A program made the position numbers and the translations under genes. A stretch of 64,000 bases of DNA, from the NCBI RefSeq assembly GCF_013267355.1, contig NZ_CP053985.1:3844001-3908000 (forward strand), read 5' to 3'. The notes beneath the pieces are model-generated. The model was not told the DNA's origin, did no database searches, and saw nothing but the letters and a program-made list of their open reading frames with translations. Every line of letters starts with the position of its first letter. Position 1 is the stretch's first letter. Below, one piece after another: positions 7,036-14,959 of this stretch. Source of the DNA: Achromobacter pestifer. Its GTDB lineage: Bacteria; Pseudomonadota; Gammaproteobacteria; Burkholderiales; Burkholderiaceae_B.

Positions 7036-8034
7036 ATGAGCGTCGCGGAACCTGTGCGCTTTTCCCCCGCTGCGCCGATCGCCGAGCGGGTCGCCCGGCA
7101 GGCCACCGAGTGGTTCGTGCGCTTGCATGCCGATGATGCCGGTTCCGAGACGCGGCGCCGCTGGAGCGCCTGGCTGGCGAGGGATCCCGAGCATGCGCGC
7201 GCCTGGGACCACCTGCAACAGTGCGTGGGTGAAGTCTCCGGCCTGTCCGCGCCCCTGGCCCGTGCCTCGTTGGCTCGTCCCGCCGGCGGCGGCCGGCGCC
7301 GCTTCCTGAAATCCGCGACCATGCTGGCTGCCACGGCGGGCGCGGCCTACTGGGCCATGCGGACCGAACCCTGGCAGCCGATACTGGCCGACGCCAGCAC
7401 CGGCGTGGGTCGGCAGCGCAGGCTGGCGCTGCCCGACGGGTCGCAGGTGCTGCTGAACACCGATAGCGCGATCGACATCGTCATGGGCGAGCAGCGGCGG
7501 ATCCGGCTGGCCCGCGGGGAATTGCTGCTGGATGCCGTGCGCAAGGAGGGCGTGTCCGCTGCCTTGCCGTTCGTGGTGCAGACGCGGCATGGCGAGGTCG
7601 AAACCTTGGGTGGGCGCCTGGCCGTGCGCCTGGAAACCGCCCGCAGCCTGGCTTATGCACTGACGGGCCCGTTGCGGTTGACGCCTGCCGCCGCGCCGGG
7701 TTCCTGGAGCGAGCTAGCGACGGGGCAGGCGGCCGCTTTCACGGCCATGTTGGTCGAGGCGCCCGAGCCCATCGTGAACAGCGCGCTGAGTTGGAGCGAC
7801 GGCGTGCTGGCGGTGCACGACATGCGGCTGGACATGTTTCTGGCGGAGCTGTCGCGCTACCGCAGGGGCGTCATCCGTTGCGATCCGCGGATCGCGCATC
7901 TGCGGGTATCTGGCGTGTATCCCCTGGACGATACCGGCAAGGTGCTGGAAACCCTGGCCCTGACCTTGCCTGTGCGGCTGGGGTCGGTGACGCGCTATTG
8001 GGTGACATTGACCCCGCGCGAACAAGCCATCTGA
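7036..8034 (+). CDS. FecR-family anti-sigma / transmembrane sensor
   Basis: A 332-residue inner-membrane regulator. The N-terminal cytoplasmic part (about 10-75) carries the DUF4880-like motif ATEWFVRLHADDAGSETRRR and W-x-A-W-L-A-R-D-P-E-H-A-R-A-W, which contacts the sigma factor. A single membrane segment is around residues 90-110 (SATMLAATAGAAYWAM). The periplasmic FecR domain follows (TGVGRQRRLALPDGSQVLLN) with a C-terminal half that receives the signal from the receptor. I start at the ATG at 7036, nine bases after CCAGG, rather than the GTG at 7030. It lies between the sigma factor and receptor, the usual order. Confidence 0.92.
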   Translation: MSVAEPVRFSPAAPIAERVARQATEWFVRLHADDAGSETRRRWSAWLARDPEHARAWDHLQQCVGEVSGLSAPLARASLARPAGGGRRRFLKSATMLAATAGAAYWAMRTEPWQPILADASTGVGRQRRLALPDGSQVLLNTDSAIDIVMGEQRRIRLARGELLLDAVRKEGVSAALPFVVQTRHGEVETLGGRLAVRLETARSLAYALTGPLRLTPAAAPGSWSELATGQAAAFTAMLVEAPEPIVNSALSWSDGVLAVHDMRLDMFLAELSRYRRGVIRCDPRIAHLRVSGVYPLDDTGKVLETLALTLPVRLGSVTRYWVTLTPREQAI

Positions 8035-8134
8035 AACTTTTTCGGGAGATTTCGCTTTTTGGGTGATGGGTTTTTTGATCTCGCGTGGCATAGGACCTGA
8101 AGTCCTTTCGCCATCCCTACGGAACAGAAAATCC

Positions 8135-10606
8135 ATGAGCCTTTCCGCCTCTCCCCGCCGTCGCGGCCAACCTCCCGCCTTGCGCACTCTGGCGCTGGCG
8201 CTGAGCCTGTCCGGGGCCGGCATGGCCATGCTGCAGGCGCCTGGCGTGGCGCAAGCGCAGGCCATCGTCGCTTCATACCGTATTCCGGCCGGGCCATTGG
8301 CCGACGTCCTGCAGCGTTTCGGCCGCGAGTCGGGACTGATGCTCTCGTACTCAGCCGTCGATATCGAAGGCAAGCGGTCCGCGGGCATCGACGGCGCTTA
8401 CCGGAATGACGACGCGTTGGCGGCCCTGCTGGCGGGCACGGGGCTGGCTGCCCAGCGTCTGGCCAACGGCAGCTACCTCCTGCGCCCGGCAGCCGGCGCG
8501 CCTGTCTCGACTTTGGCACCGATCGAGGTTGCGGGAGCCGCTTACTCCAGCAGCGGCTGGGGGCCGGTGGACGGCTTCGTGGCCCGCGACAGCCTGACTG
8601 CAACCAAGACGGACACGCCGTTGATTGAAACGCCGCAATCGATTTCGGTCGTGACCCGCGATCAGATGACCTGGCAAGCCATCCAGAAAACAGAGCAGGC
8701 GCTGCGCTACGAGGCGGGAGTGCGGGCCGAGACGGCGGACGATCTGCGGCACCAGAATATCTCCGTGCGCGGATTCAGCGTGGCGGCGTCCAACCAGGGC
8801 ATCTATCTGGACGGGCTGGCATTGGCCACCCGCTACTACGGCTCGTATGACGTCAACCCGTACTCGCTGGAACGCGTCGAGGTGTTGCGCGGGCCGGCAT
8901 CGCTGCTGTATGGCCAGAACCAGCCGGGCGGCATCGTCAACCAGGTCAGCAAGCGCCCCACCGAGACTCCCTTGCACGAGGTGGAGTTCACCACCGGCGA
9001 TCCCGGGCGCGCCCAGCTGGGCTTCGATTTCAGCGGACCGGTAACTGAAGACCGGCAATGGCTGTACCGGTTGACCGGCCAGGGCCGCAATGCGGATACC
9101 GAGGTGGACTTCGTGCGCGACAAGCGCGCCTTCATCGCGCCATCCTTCACCTGGCAGCCCAGCGCGGCGACACATTTCACGTTCCTGAGCAATTTCCAGA
9201 AGATCCGCGCCGGCTCGACGGATCAGTGGCTGCCTTCGGTGGGCACCATCAGCCCGACGCCCTATGGCCGGATTTCGCGCAGTTTCTTCTCTGGCGAGCC
9301 GGATTTCGACCGCTACGACAAGGACCAGGCCATGGTGGGCTACCTGTTCGAGCACAAGTTCAATGACAGCTGGACCGTGCGCCAGAACGCCCGCTACAAC
9401 CAGAATCGCACGCACTACCGCGCGCTAATTTCGGAGCTGGGTTGGGGCACGCTGCCGGATGGTTCGCCCGACTACCATGCGTTGCAGCGCTATGCCTTCA
9501 GTTCCGAAGAGAAGGCGCGCACGCTTGCCCTGGACACCCAGCTGCAGTACCAGGGCCGTACCGGCGTTTTCGCGCACACGGTGCTGGTCGGCCTGGACTA
9601 TCAGCAGTCCGCGTTCGATACCCAGCTGGGCTTCGGCATGGATGGCGTGCCGCCGATCGATCCGTTCGATCCGGTCTATGGCTACAAGATCGATGCGCCT
9701 CCCATCTATAACGACACCTACCAGCGCATGCGTCAGCTCGGCCTGTATGCGCAGGATCAGGTGAAGATCCTGGATAAAGTAGTGGTGACGGCGGGCGGCC
9801 GCATGGACTGGTCCGAGGCCCGCACCCGCAACAACCTCACCGGGAAGAACACGCAGCAGAACGATAACGCGTTCACGGGCCGGATCGGCATGGTGTACCT
9901 CTCGGACACCGGACTGGCTCCGTACGTCAGTTACGCCACGTCGTTCAGGCCCCAGGCGGGCACAACCTACGACGGCACGCCATTCAAGCCGACCAAGGGC
10001 GAGCAGTACGAAGCCGGCCTGAAGTTCCAGCCCAAGGGCTACGACAGCTTCATCACGGCATCGGTATTCCAGATCGAGCAGCGTAACGTGCTGACGCGCG
10101 ACCCCGATCATGCGAACTCGCAGGTGCAGACGGGCGCTGTGCGTTCGGAAGGATTCGAACTGCAAGGCAAGGCCTCGTTGGCGCGCAATGTGGACATCCT
10201 TGCTGCCTATACCTACACGGACATCAAGACGGTCGCCAGCAACTATCCCGAACAGGTGGGCAAGGTGCCCTTCGCCGGGGTGCCGCGTCATATGGCGTCG
10301 TTGTGGGTGGATTACACGATAGACGCGGGACCGCTGGCGGGATTGGGCTTCGGCGCTGGCGCCCGCTATATCGGTACCACGTACAGCGACCTGGACAATG
10401 CCGTGAAGGTGCCTGCCGCAACCTTGGCGGACGCCGCCATCCGCTACGACTTGGGCCGCGCCAGTCCGGCGATGAAAGGAGCGAGCCTCAGCCTGAACGC
10501 ATCAAACCTCTTCGACAAGCGTTACGTCGCCTCATGCAATAACGTCAATCTGTGCTTCTATGGGCCGGGACGGGTGGTGCTGGCAACGCTGCGCTATGCC
10601 TGGTAG
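8135..10606 (+). CDS. TonB-dependent siderophore receptor with N-terminal signalling (STN) domain
   Basis: An 823-residue outer-membrane receptor. Signal peptide roughly 1-45 (LALALSLSGAGMAM...VAQAQA). The STN signalling domain follows (about 48-100; SYRIPAGPLADVLQRFGRES), which talks to the FecR protein. The plug domain contains ETPQSISVVTRDQM, YEAGVRAETADD and RVEVLRGPASLLYGQNQPGG, all typical of FpvA/FhuE/FoxA-type siderophore receptors. A 22-strand barrel follows, ending in aromatic TLRYAW. I start at the ATG at 8135, since the longer frame begins with non-signal sequence. It imports a ferric siderophore with TonB-ExbBD energy and induces its own synthesis. The siderophore cannot be named. 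Confidence 0.93.
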   Translation: MSLSASPRRRGQPPALRTLALALSLSGAGMAMLQAPGVAQAQAIVASYRIPAGPLADVLQRFGRESGLMLSYSAVDIEGKRSAGIDGAYRNDDALAALLAGTGLAAQRLANGSYLLRPAAGAPVSTLAPIEVAGAAYSSSGWGPVDGFVARDSLTATKTDTPLIETPQSISVVTRDQMTWQAIQKTEQALRYEAGVRAETADDLRHQNISVRGFSVAASNQGIYLDGLALATRYYGSYDVNPYSLERVEVLRGPASLLYGQNQPGGIVNQVSKRPTETPLHEVEFTTGDPGRAQLGFDFSGPVTEDRQWLYRLTGQGRNADTEVDFVRDKRAFIAPSFTWQPSAATHFTFLSNFQKIRAGSTDQWLPSVGTISPTPYGRISRSFFSGEPDFDRYDKDQAMVGYLFEHKFNDSWTVRQNARYNQNRTHYRALISELGWGTLPDGSPDYHALQRYAFSSEEKARTLALDTQLQYQGRTGVFAHTVLVGLDYQQSAFDTQLGFGMDGVPPIDPFDPVYGYKIDAPPIYNDTYQRMRQLGLYAQDQVKILDKVVVTAGGRMDWSEARTRNNLTGKNTQQNDNAFTGRIGMVYLSDTGLAPYVSYATSFRPQAGTTYDGTPFKPTKGEQYEAGLKFQPKGYDSFITASVFQIEQRNVLTRDPDHANSQVQTGAVRSEGFELQGKASLARNVDILAAYTYTDIKTVASNYPEQVGKVPFAGVPRHMASLWVDYTIDAGPLAGLGFGAGARYIGTTYSDLDNAVKVPAATLADAAIRYDLGRASPAMKGASLSLNASNLFDKRYVASCNNVNLCFYGPGRVVLATLRYAW

Positions 10607-10613
10607 GAGTGGA

Positions 10614-10645
10614 GCGGCAGCGTCCTGGAACCGGAGCGCTGCCGC
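10614..10645. terminator. Hairpin between convergent genes
   Basis: GCGGCAGCG (10614-10622) and CGCTGCCGC (10637-10645) form a perfect 9-bp stem. It sits in the 48-bp space between the receptor stop (10606) and the acyl-CoA dehydrogenase stop (10655), where it could end both transcripts. No T-run follows, so termination is inferred from position. Confidence 0.45.
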
Positions 10646-10654
10646 GCCCGCCGA

Positions 10655-11806
10655 CTAGGCAATCGCGTTCATGCCTAGAATCTCCCGCCCCGCGATCAGC
10701 GTCTGGATCTCCGTCGTGCCTTCGGGAATCATGCCGCCGCGCGTATCCCGGAAGATGCGTTCGATCGGATATTCCTCCGAGTAGCCCAGCCCGCCATGCA
10801 CTTGCAGCGCCATGTTGGCCACTTCGTGGGCGGCCTCGGTGGCGTAGAGCTTGGCGATGGAGCAGGCTTGGCGCACGTCCTTGCCCGCTTCCAGCGCGTG
10901 AGCCGCGCGCATGCCCAGGGCGCGCGCCGCTTCGACACGGACCGTCATGTCGACGATGTGCTTCTGCACCAGCTGGAAGCTGCCGATGGGGCGGCCGAAC
11001 TGCTCGCGCTGCTTCGCATAGTCGATGGACATGTCCAAGGCCGCCTGCGCGGCGCCGACGGCGCCCATGGCGATGTTCAGGCGAGCGGCGTCCAGGCCCT
11101 TGAGCGTGCCGGCGAGCGCCGCGCCTTCCACGCCGACCAGGTTTTCCTTCGGGATGCGCACGTCGGCAAAGCCCAGTTCGGCCGTGCCGGTGCAGCGCAG
11201 CACCATGGTGTCGAGCTTGCGCACGTCATAGTGGGCAAGCGCGCGTTCGACGATGAAGGTCGAAAGCTTGCCTTCGCAGGTGGGGCTGAAGGTGCGTGCG
11301 ACCACCATGGCGAAGTCCGCGTCGCAGCCGTTGGTGATCCACAGCTTGCGGCCGTTCAGCACCCACTCGTCGCCCACCAGGTCGGCCCGCGTCTGGATGC
11401 CGGCGATGTTGGAGCCGGTGTTCGGTTCAGTCAGGCCGGTGCAGGCCTTGAGGCGGCCGGCCATCAGCGGCTTGAGGTACTTCTCTTTCTGCTCCGGCGA
11501 GCCGTGGGCGGCCAGACGCTTGATGGAGCCGTTGGTGATGTTGACGATGGTGCGCAGCGACAGCCAGTGGTAGCCCAGCTCTTCCATCATCATGGCCCAG
11601 GTGGGCATGTCGATGCCGTGCCCGCCCTGGTCCTCCGGCAGATTGCCGCCCAGGTAGCCAAGCTCCGCCAGCTTGGGCATGAGTTCGAACGGAAAGGTCC
11701 GTGCCTTCTCGTGCTGCGCGACGATGGGCGCCACTTCCGCCAGCATGAAGCGGCGGATGCTGTGCTGCAGTTCCTGTTGTTCGGGCGTCAGGTCGATGTT
11801 GCTCAT
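10655..11806 (-). CDS. Acyl-CoA dehydrogenase
   Basis: A 383-residue FAD enzyme of normal family length. N-terminal helical domain about 1-120; beta domain with the CTGLTEPNTGSN FAD-binding loop and WVLNGRKLWITNG; C-terminal helices with REQFGRPIGSFQLVQ. The catalytic base is probably Glu362 in IPEGTTEIQ, the position used by most family members. It introduces a 2,3-double bond into an acyl-CoA and passes electrons to ETF. The gene follows the Bug gene by 4 bases, so it belongs to the same transcript, downstream of the IclR-type double operator at 12855-12890. Chain specificity is not evident; it fits the dehydrogenation step of the cluster ending at 22838. Confidence 0.93.
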   Translation of the reverse strand: MSNIDLTPEQQELQHSIRRFMLAEVAPIVAQHEKARTFPFELMPKLAELGYLGGNLPEDQGGHGIDMPTWAMMMEELGYHWLSLRTIVNITNGSIKRLAAHGSPEQKEKYLKPLMAGRLKACTGLTEPNTGSNIAGIQTRADLVGDEWVLNGRKLWITNGCDADFAMVVARTFSPTCEGKLSTFIVERALAHYDVRKLDTMVLRCTGTAELGFADVRIPKENLVGVEGAALAGTLKGLDAARLNIAMGAVGAAQAALDMSIDYAKQREQFGRPIGSFQLVQKHIVDMTVRVEAARALGMRAAHALEAGKDVRQACSIAKLYATEAAHEVANMALQVHGGLGYSEEYPIERIFRDTRGGMIPEGTTEIQTLIAGREILGMNAIA

Positions 11807-11810
11807 GCGT

Positions 11811-12782
11811 TTACTCCAGCTTCAGGTTGGCGCGTTCCACGAGGTCGCGGGTGGCCTCGCGGTGCTCCGCCCAGAACTTGGCGAACGCTTCGGGCGAACT
11901 GCTGACCAGCGGGGTGGCGATGCGTTCGAAGCGTTCCTGCACGATGGGCATGGCGGCGGTTTCTTCCAACGCCCGGGCCAGCTTGTCGATGATGGGTTTG
12001 GGCGTGCCGGCGGGGACGACCACGGCCTGCCAGGTGGTGACCTTGAAGCCCGGGACGCCGGACTCGGCGATGGTGGGCAGATCAGGCAGATCCTTGACGC
12101 GGGTGGCGCCGCTGACCGCCAGGGGGCGCAGCATGCCGTCCTTGATGTAGGGCAGGGAACTGGAGCGGCTGTCGATCATGAACGTCAGCCGTCCGGCGAT
12201 CAGGTCTTGCAGCGCGGGGGCGCTGCCCTTGTACGGCACGTGCGTGAGCTTGGTGTCCAAGGCCAGCGCAAGCGAAGAAGCCGCGGTGTGAGCCGAACTG
12301 CCGTAGCCCGGCGATCCGTAGGTGATCGTCGCCTGCTTGTCCGCCTTGATCGCCTTGATCAGGTCCGCCATGGTCTGGTAGGGCGAATCCTTGGGCACCA
12401 CCACCACTAGCGGCGAATCGGTCAGTTGCGCGACGGGCGCGAAAGCCTGGGCCGGGTCGATCTTCAGGTCCTTGTACAGGTACTGGTTGACGGCGATGGT
12501 GGCCGCGTTGGTCCAGAGGATGGTGTAGCCGTCGGCGGGGGCGCTGGCCGCGGCCAGCAGCGAGAGGTTGCCGTTGGCCCCCGGCTTGTATTCCGGGATG
12601 ACGGGCTGGCCGAGCTTCTTGCTCAACTCGTCCTGCATCATCTTGAACGCAATGTCGGAAGGCCCCCCGGGCGCAAATCCGATCACCGCCCGTATCGGCT
12701 TGTCCGGCCAGTCCGCGGCCGAGGCCGTCGCCGCGAAGCCGGCGGCCAGCAGGGCTGCCGCAACCATCTTGCTGAACTTCAT
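11811..12782 (-). CDS. Bug-family (TctC) substrate-binding protein
   Basis: A 323-residue periplasmic receptor started at the ATG at 12782, behind AGGAGA; a longer open frame upstream lacks signal-peptide character. Signal peptide MKFSKMVAAALLAAGFAATASA, then WPDKPIRAVIGFAPGGPSD and PADGYT. It is by eye very similar to the Bug at 17651 across its whole length (shared KLGQPV, AFAPV-QLTDSPLVVVVPKDSP, THVPYKGSAPALQDLIAGRL, GVPGFKVTTWQAVV). The two therefore arose by duplication, and one sits on each side of the IclR-regulated enzymes. Probably binds the pathway substrate. First gene of a transcript with the acyl-CoA dehydrogenase. Confidence 0.94.
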   Translation of the reverse strand: MKFSKMVAAALLAAGFAATASAADWPDKPIRAVIGFAPGGPSDIAFKMMQDELSKKLGQPVIPEYKPGANGNLSLLAAASAPADGYTILWTNAATIAVNQYLYKDLKIDPAQAFAPVAQLTDSPLVVVVPKDSPYQTMADLIKAIKADKQATITYGSPGYGSSAHTAASSLALALDTKLTHVPYKGSAPALQDLIAGRLTFMIDSRSSSLPYIKDGMLRPLAVSGATRVKDLPDLPTIAESGVPGFKVTTWQAVVVPAGTPKPIIDKLARALEETAAMPIVQERFERIATPLVSSSPEAFAKFWAEHREATRDLVERANLKLE

Positions 12783-12854
12783 TTCTGTCTCCTGTTTTTC
12801 TGGGTTGAGCGCGCTTGCGTTGCGCGGGCGGATTCTTGGGTGATCCGCTTTATT

Positions 12855-12890
12855 ATTCGCATTGCGAATTATTAATTCGTTTAATGAATT
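12855..12890. promoter_or_regulatory. Double-dyad operator, copy 1 (probable IclR site)
   Basis: Two adjacent palindromes lie upstream of the Bug/acyl-CoA dehydrogenase transcript. One is ATTCGCA-T-TGCGAAT (12855-12869), perfect 7-bp arms around one base. The other is 12874-12890, outer arms AATTC and GAATT. The same arrangement in reverse orientation and nearly the same bases recurs at 14902-14937 beside the iclR-type gene. This makes IclR the likely binder. Confidence 0.7.
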
Positions 12891-13040
12891 GATGATACTG
12901 CGGCCCTTGGGGCGCCGCAATAACGGGCTTTCGGCCCATGGCCAGATCCGTCCGCGCAGGCGCATGAAAAATCCCTGCCGCGCGCAGGGCGGGGCAGGGA
13001 TGCGAGAGGCTTGCAAGATCCCGCTGGCGCGGGGCGGAAC

Positions 13041-14060
13041 TCAGGCGGAATCGACCATGCGCAGGAAGCGCGCGCTGGCCTGCACACATTCCTGCTGCAG
13101 CCGCCGGACGATGCTTTCGACCGGTTCGATAGCGCGGGCAAAGCCCACCGCCGGTCCCATGGACAGCATGCCTTCTTCGTGCTGGCCCGCCTGGTAGGCC
13201 AGGGCCTGGGTGCGCTCGCCGCTGATCAGTTCGCCGAAGTCCGAGTAGCGGCTCGCGCCGGCTTGTTCCAAGGCGGCAACCTTGCGCGCATTTTCGTTGT
13301 CGAGAATGCGCCAGGTGTCGCCCAGGCTGCCGAGCACGGCGCGAGTGCCGTGCTCGCTGGTATCGACCACGCGCTGCTTGTATGCCGCGTGCGCCGGGGT
13401 TTCCTGCGCCGGCGTGAAGACGCTGCCCATCACCACCGCGTCGGCGCCCAGCGCCAGCGCCGCGGCGATCTGCCGGCCGTGGCCGATGCCGCCGCCCAGC
13501 GCCAGCGGAATGCGCAGCTGTTCCAGGGCATAGGCGCCATTGAGGAAAGTGGGCAGCGGGTTGCTGCCGGGGTGGCCGCCTTCTTCCATGCCGACCAGGG
13601 TGACCGCGTCCACGCCCATGTTCTGGGCGGCGACGGCATGGCGTACGTGCGCGCACTTGTGGATGAGGATGGCGCCCGCCTCGCGGATGGCGGGCAGCAG
13701 CGGCGTGGGCGGCAGGCCTGCCGTTTCGAAGAGGCGCACGCCTTCGTCGAGCGCGATGCGCAGCCGCGTCAGCATGGCCTCGTTGCTGGCCGCGCGGCGC
13801 GACAGCGTGAGGTTGACACCGAACGGCAGGCCGTCCGTCAGCACGGCGCAGTCGCGCAGCGCCTGCCGGAAGTCCTGGTCCGTGCGCGAGCTGCGCGCGG
13901 TGATGAAACCCATGCCGCCGGCGCGCACCATGGCCGCCACCAGCCGCGCATCGGACAGCCACATCATGCCGCCCAGCAGCAGCGGCCAGCGTATGCCCAT
14001 CAGTTCGGTGATGCGGGTGGGCCAGCGTTCTGGAATGGCCGGCGCAAGGGGCTGGCTCAC
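13041..14060 (-). CDS. Nitronate monooxygenase / 2-nitropropane dioxygenase family flavoenzyme
   Basis: A 339-residue FMN TIM-barrel protein. Near the N terminus it has TRITELMGIRWPLLLGGM, then GGMGFITA, and a phosphate-binding stretch with VDAVTLVGMEEGGHPG and IPLALGGGIGHGRQIAAALALGADAVVMGS, as in nitronate monooxygenases. These oxidise alkyl nitronates, but many members have other roles (enoyl reductase-like, detoxification). It starts with GTG at 14060, behind GGGGAGG, and overlaps the IclR stop by 4 bases (GTGA). It is therefore translationally coupled to the regulator and is the second gene of its transcript. Its purpose in the surrounding acyl-CoA route is unclear. Confidence 0.85.
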   Translation of the reverse strand: MSQPLAPAIPERWPTRITELMGIRWPLLLGGMMWLSDARLVAAMVRAGGMGFITARSSRTDQDFRQALRDCAVLTDGLPFGVNLTLSRRAASNEAMLTRLRIALDEGVRLFETAGLPPTPLLPAIREAGAILIHKCAHVRHAVAAQNMGVDAVTLVGMEEGGHPGSNPLPTFLNGAYALEQLRIPLALGGGIGHGRQIAAALALGADAVVMGSVFTPAQETPAHAAYKQRVVDTSEHGTRAVLGSLGDTWRILDNENARKVAALEQAGASRYSDFGELISGERTQALAYQAGQHEEGMLSMGPAVGFARAIEPVESIVRRLQQECVQASARFLRMVDSA

Positions 14061-14878
14061 ACGTGCCTCCCCATCAGCAGGATGGGTTGTAGTTCGCGCG
14101 CCAGCTGCCGCAGCGTGGGGCCGGCTTCGTCCAGCATCAGTCGACGCGGCAGCAGCGCCGCCGGGCCGCCGCAACTGACCACGTAGCGTTCGCCGGCAGG
14201 CAGTTCGATGGCGGCGGCGACCGTGTTGATCTGGTAGGCGGGGCGCTCGTGATAGACGAAGCCGCGCTCGGGATACTGGGCGATGGCGTCGGTGGTGGCC
14301 TGCTGTTCCGCGGCATCGCCAGCCTTGCCGGATGCGCGGGCCTCTTGCAGCAGGGCGTCGCGTTCCTCGGGTGAGCAGCAGGCCAGGTAGGCCCAGCCGA
14401 TCGCGCTGTGGAACAGCGGTATGCGCGAACCCACGCGCAGGTTCATCAGCAGCGGTGAATTTCCCTGGCAGCGAAGCAGGTAGACGATGCTGTCGCCGTC
14501 GCGCCGGCCCAGCGCCACCGCCACCTGGTAGCGGTCGGCCAGCGCCTGCAGCAGCGGCCGGATGACGTCCAGCGCTTCCTGTCCAGCCAGCGCGGCGCCG
14601 CCCAGCGCGATGGCGGCGATGCCCAGTTGCAGCTTGTCCTTGCCCGGCACCGCGGTGAGGAACCCGGTCTTCTGCAAGGTATGGCACAGCCGCCAGACCG
14701 TGGGCTGGGCCAGGCCGGTCAGATGGGCCAGCTCCGTCGTGCCCAGCATGCGCCGTTCGGCGCTGAAGCAACGCAGGATGTCCAGCCCGCGGGCCAGCGC
14801 GGTGACGAATTGGCGGTCGGGTTCCGCGGAATCTTCAGTCACGTCGTTCTTGGACGCGCGAGTCGAGGCTCTTGACAT
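14057..14878 (-). CDS. IclR-family transcriptional regulator
   Basis: A 273-residue regulator started at the ATG at 14878 behind AAGGAG; a TTG two codons upstream is less likely. N-terminal winged helix-turn-helix about 25-90 (FVTALARGLDILRCF, TELAHLTGLAQPTVWRLCHT). The C-terminal IclR effector domain has the GSRIPLFHSAIGWAYLA pocket segment and ends with PAALLPRR. Divergent from the iron-alcohol-dehydrogenase gene. The 80-bp space between them contains a double dyad (14902-14937), repeated upstream of the Bug gene at 12855-12890. I infer it controls both divergent transcripts and the Bug/acyl-CoA dehydrogenase unit. Effector unknown. Confidence 0.93.
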   Translation of the reverse strand: MSRASTRASKNDVTEDSAEPDRQFVTALARGLDILRCFSAERRMLGTTELAHLTGLAQPTVWRLCHTLQKTGFLTAVPGKDKLQLGIAAIALGGAALAGQEALDVIRPLLQALADRYQVAVALGRRDGDSIVYLLRCQGNSPLLMNLRVGSRIPLFHSAIGWAYLACCSPEERDALLQEARASGKAGDAAEQQATTDAIAQYPERGFVYHERPAYQINTVAAAIELPAGERYVVSCGGPAALLPRRLMLDEAGPTLRQLARELQPILLMGRHV

Positions 14879-14901
14879 GGGCAAGCTCCTTTTTTATGAT
14901 C

Positions 14902-14937
14902 AATTCACTAAATGAATTATAAATTCGCATAGCAAAT
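14902..14937. promoter_or_regulatory. Double-dyad operator, copy 2 (probable IclR site)
   Basis: AATTCA...TGAATT (14902-14918, 6-bp arms around five bases) is followed by an imperfect dyad at 14923-14937 beginning ATTCGCA. Read on the other strand it lines up base for base with 12855-12890 with few mismatches. It lies between the divergent iclR-type gene and the alcohol dehydrogenase gene, at the place expected for autoregulation. Confidence 0.72.
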
Positions 14938-14959
14938 TATGCAAGATCAGGAGGACGAT

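Noticed and set aside
13041..14060. Enoyl-ACP reductase FabK rather than nitronate monooxygenase
   Set aside because: The two share the fold, but its place in a catabolic operon and the general motif pattern favour the nitronate monooxygenase group. The call is kept at family level.
13041..14771. A 576-residue fusion of a regulator fragment and nitronate monooxygenase
   Set aside because: The first 237 codons are an out-of-frame reading of the intact IclR gene. The GTG at 14060 has an excellent ribosome-binding site.
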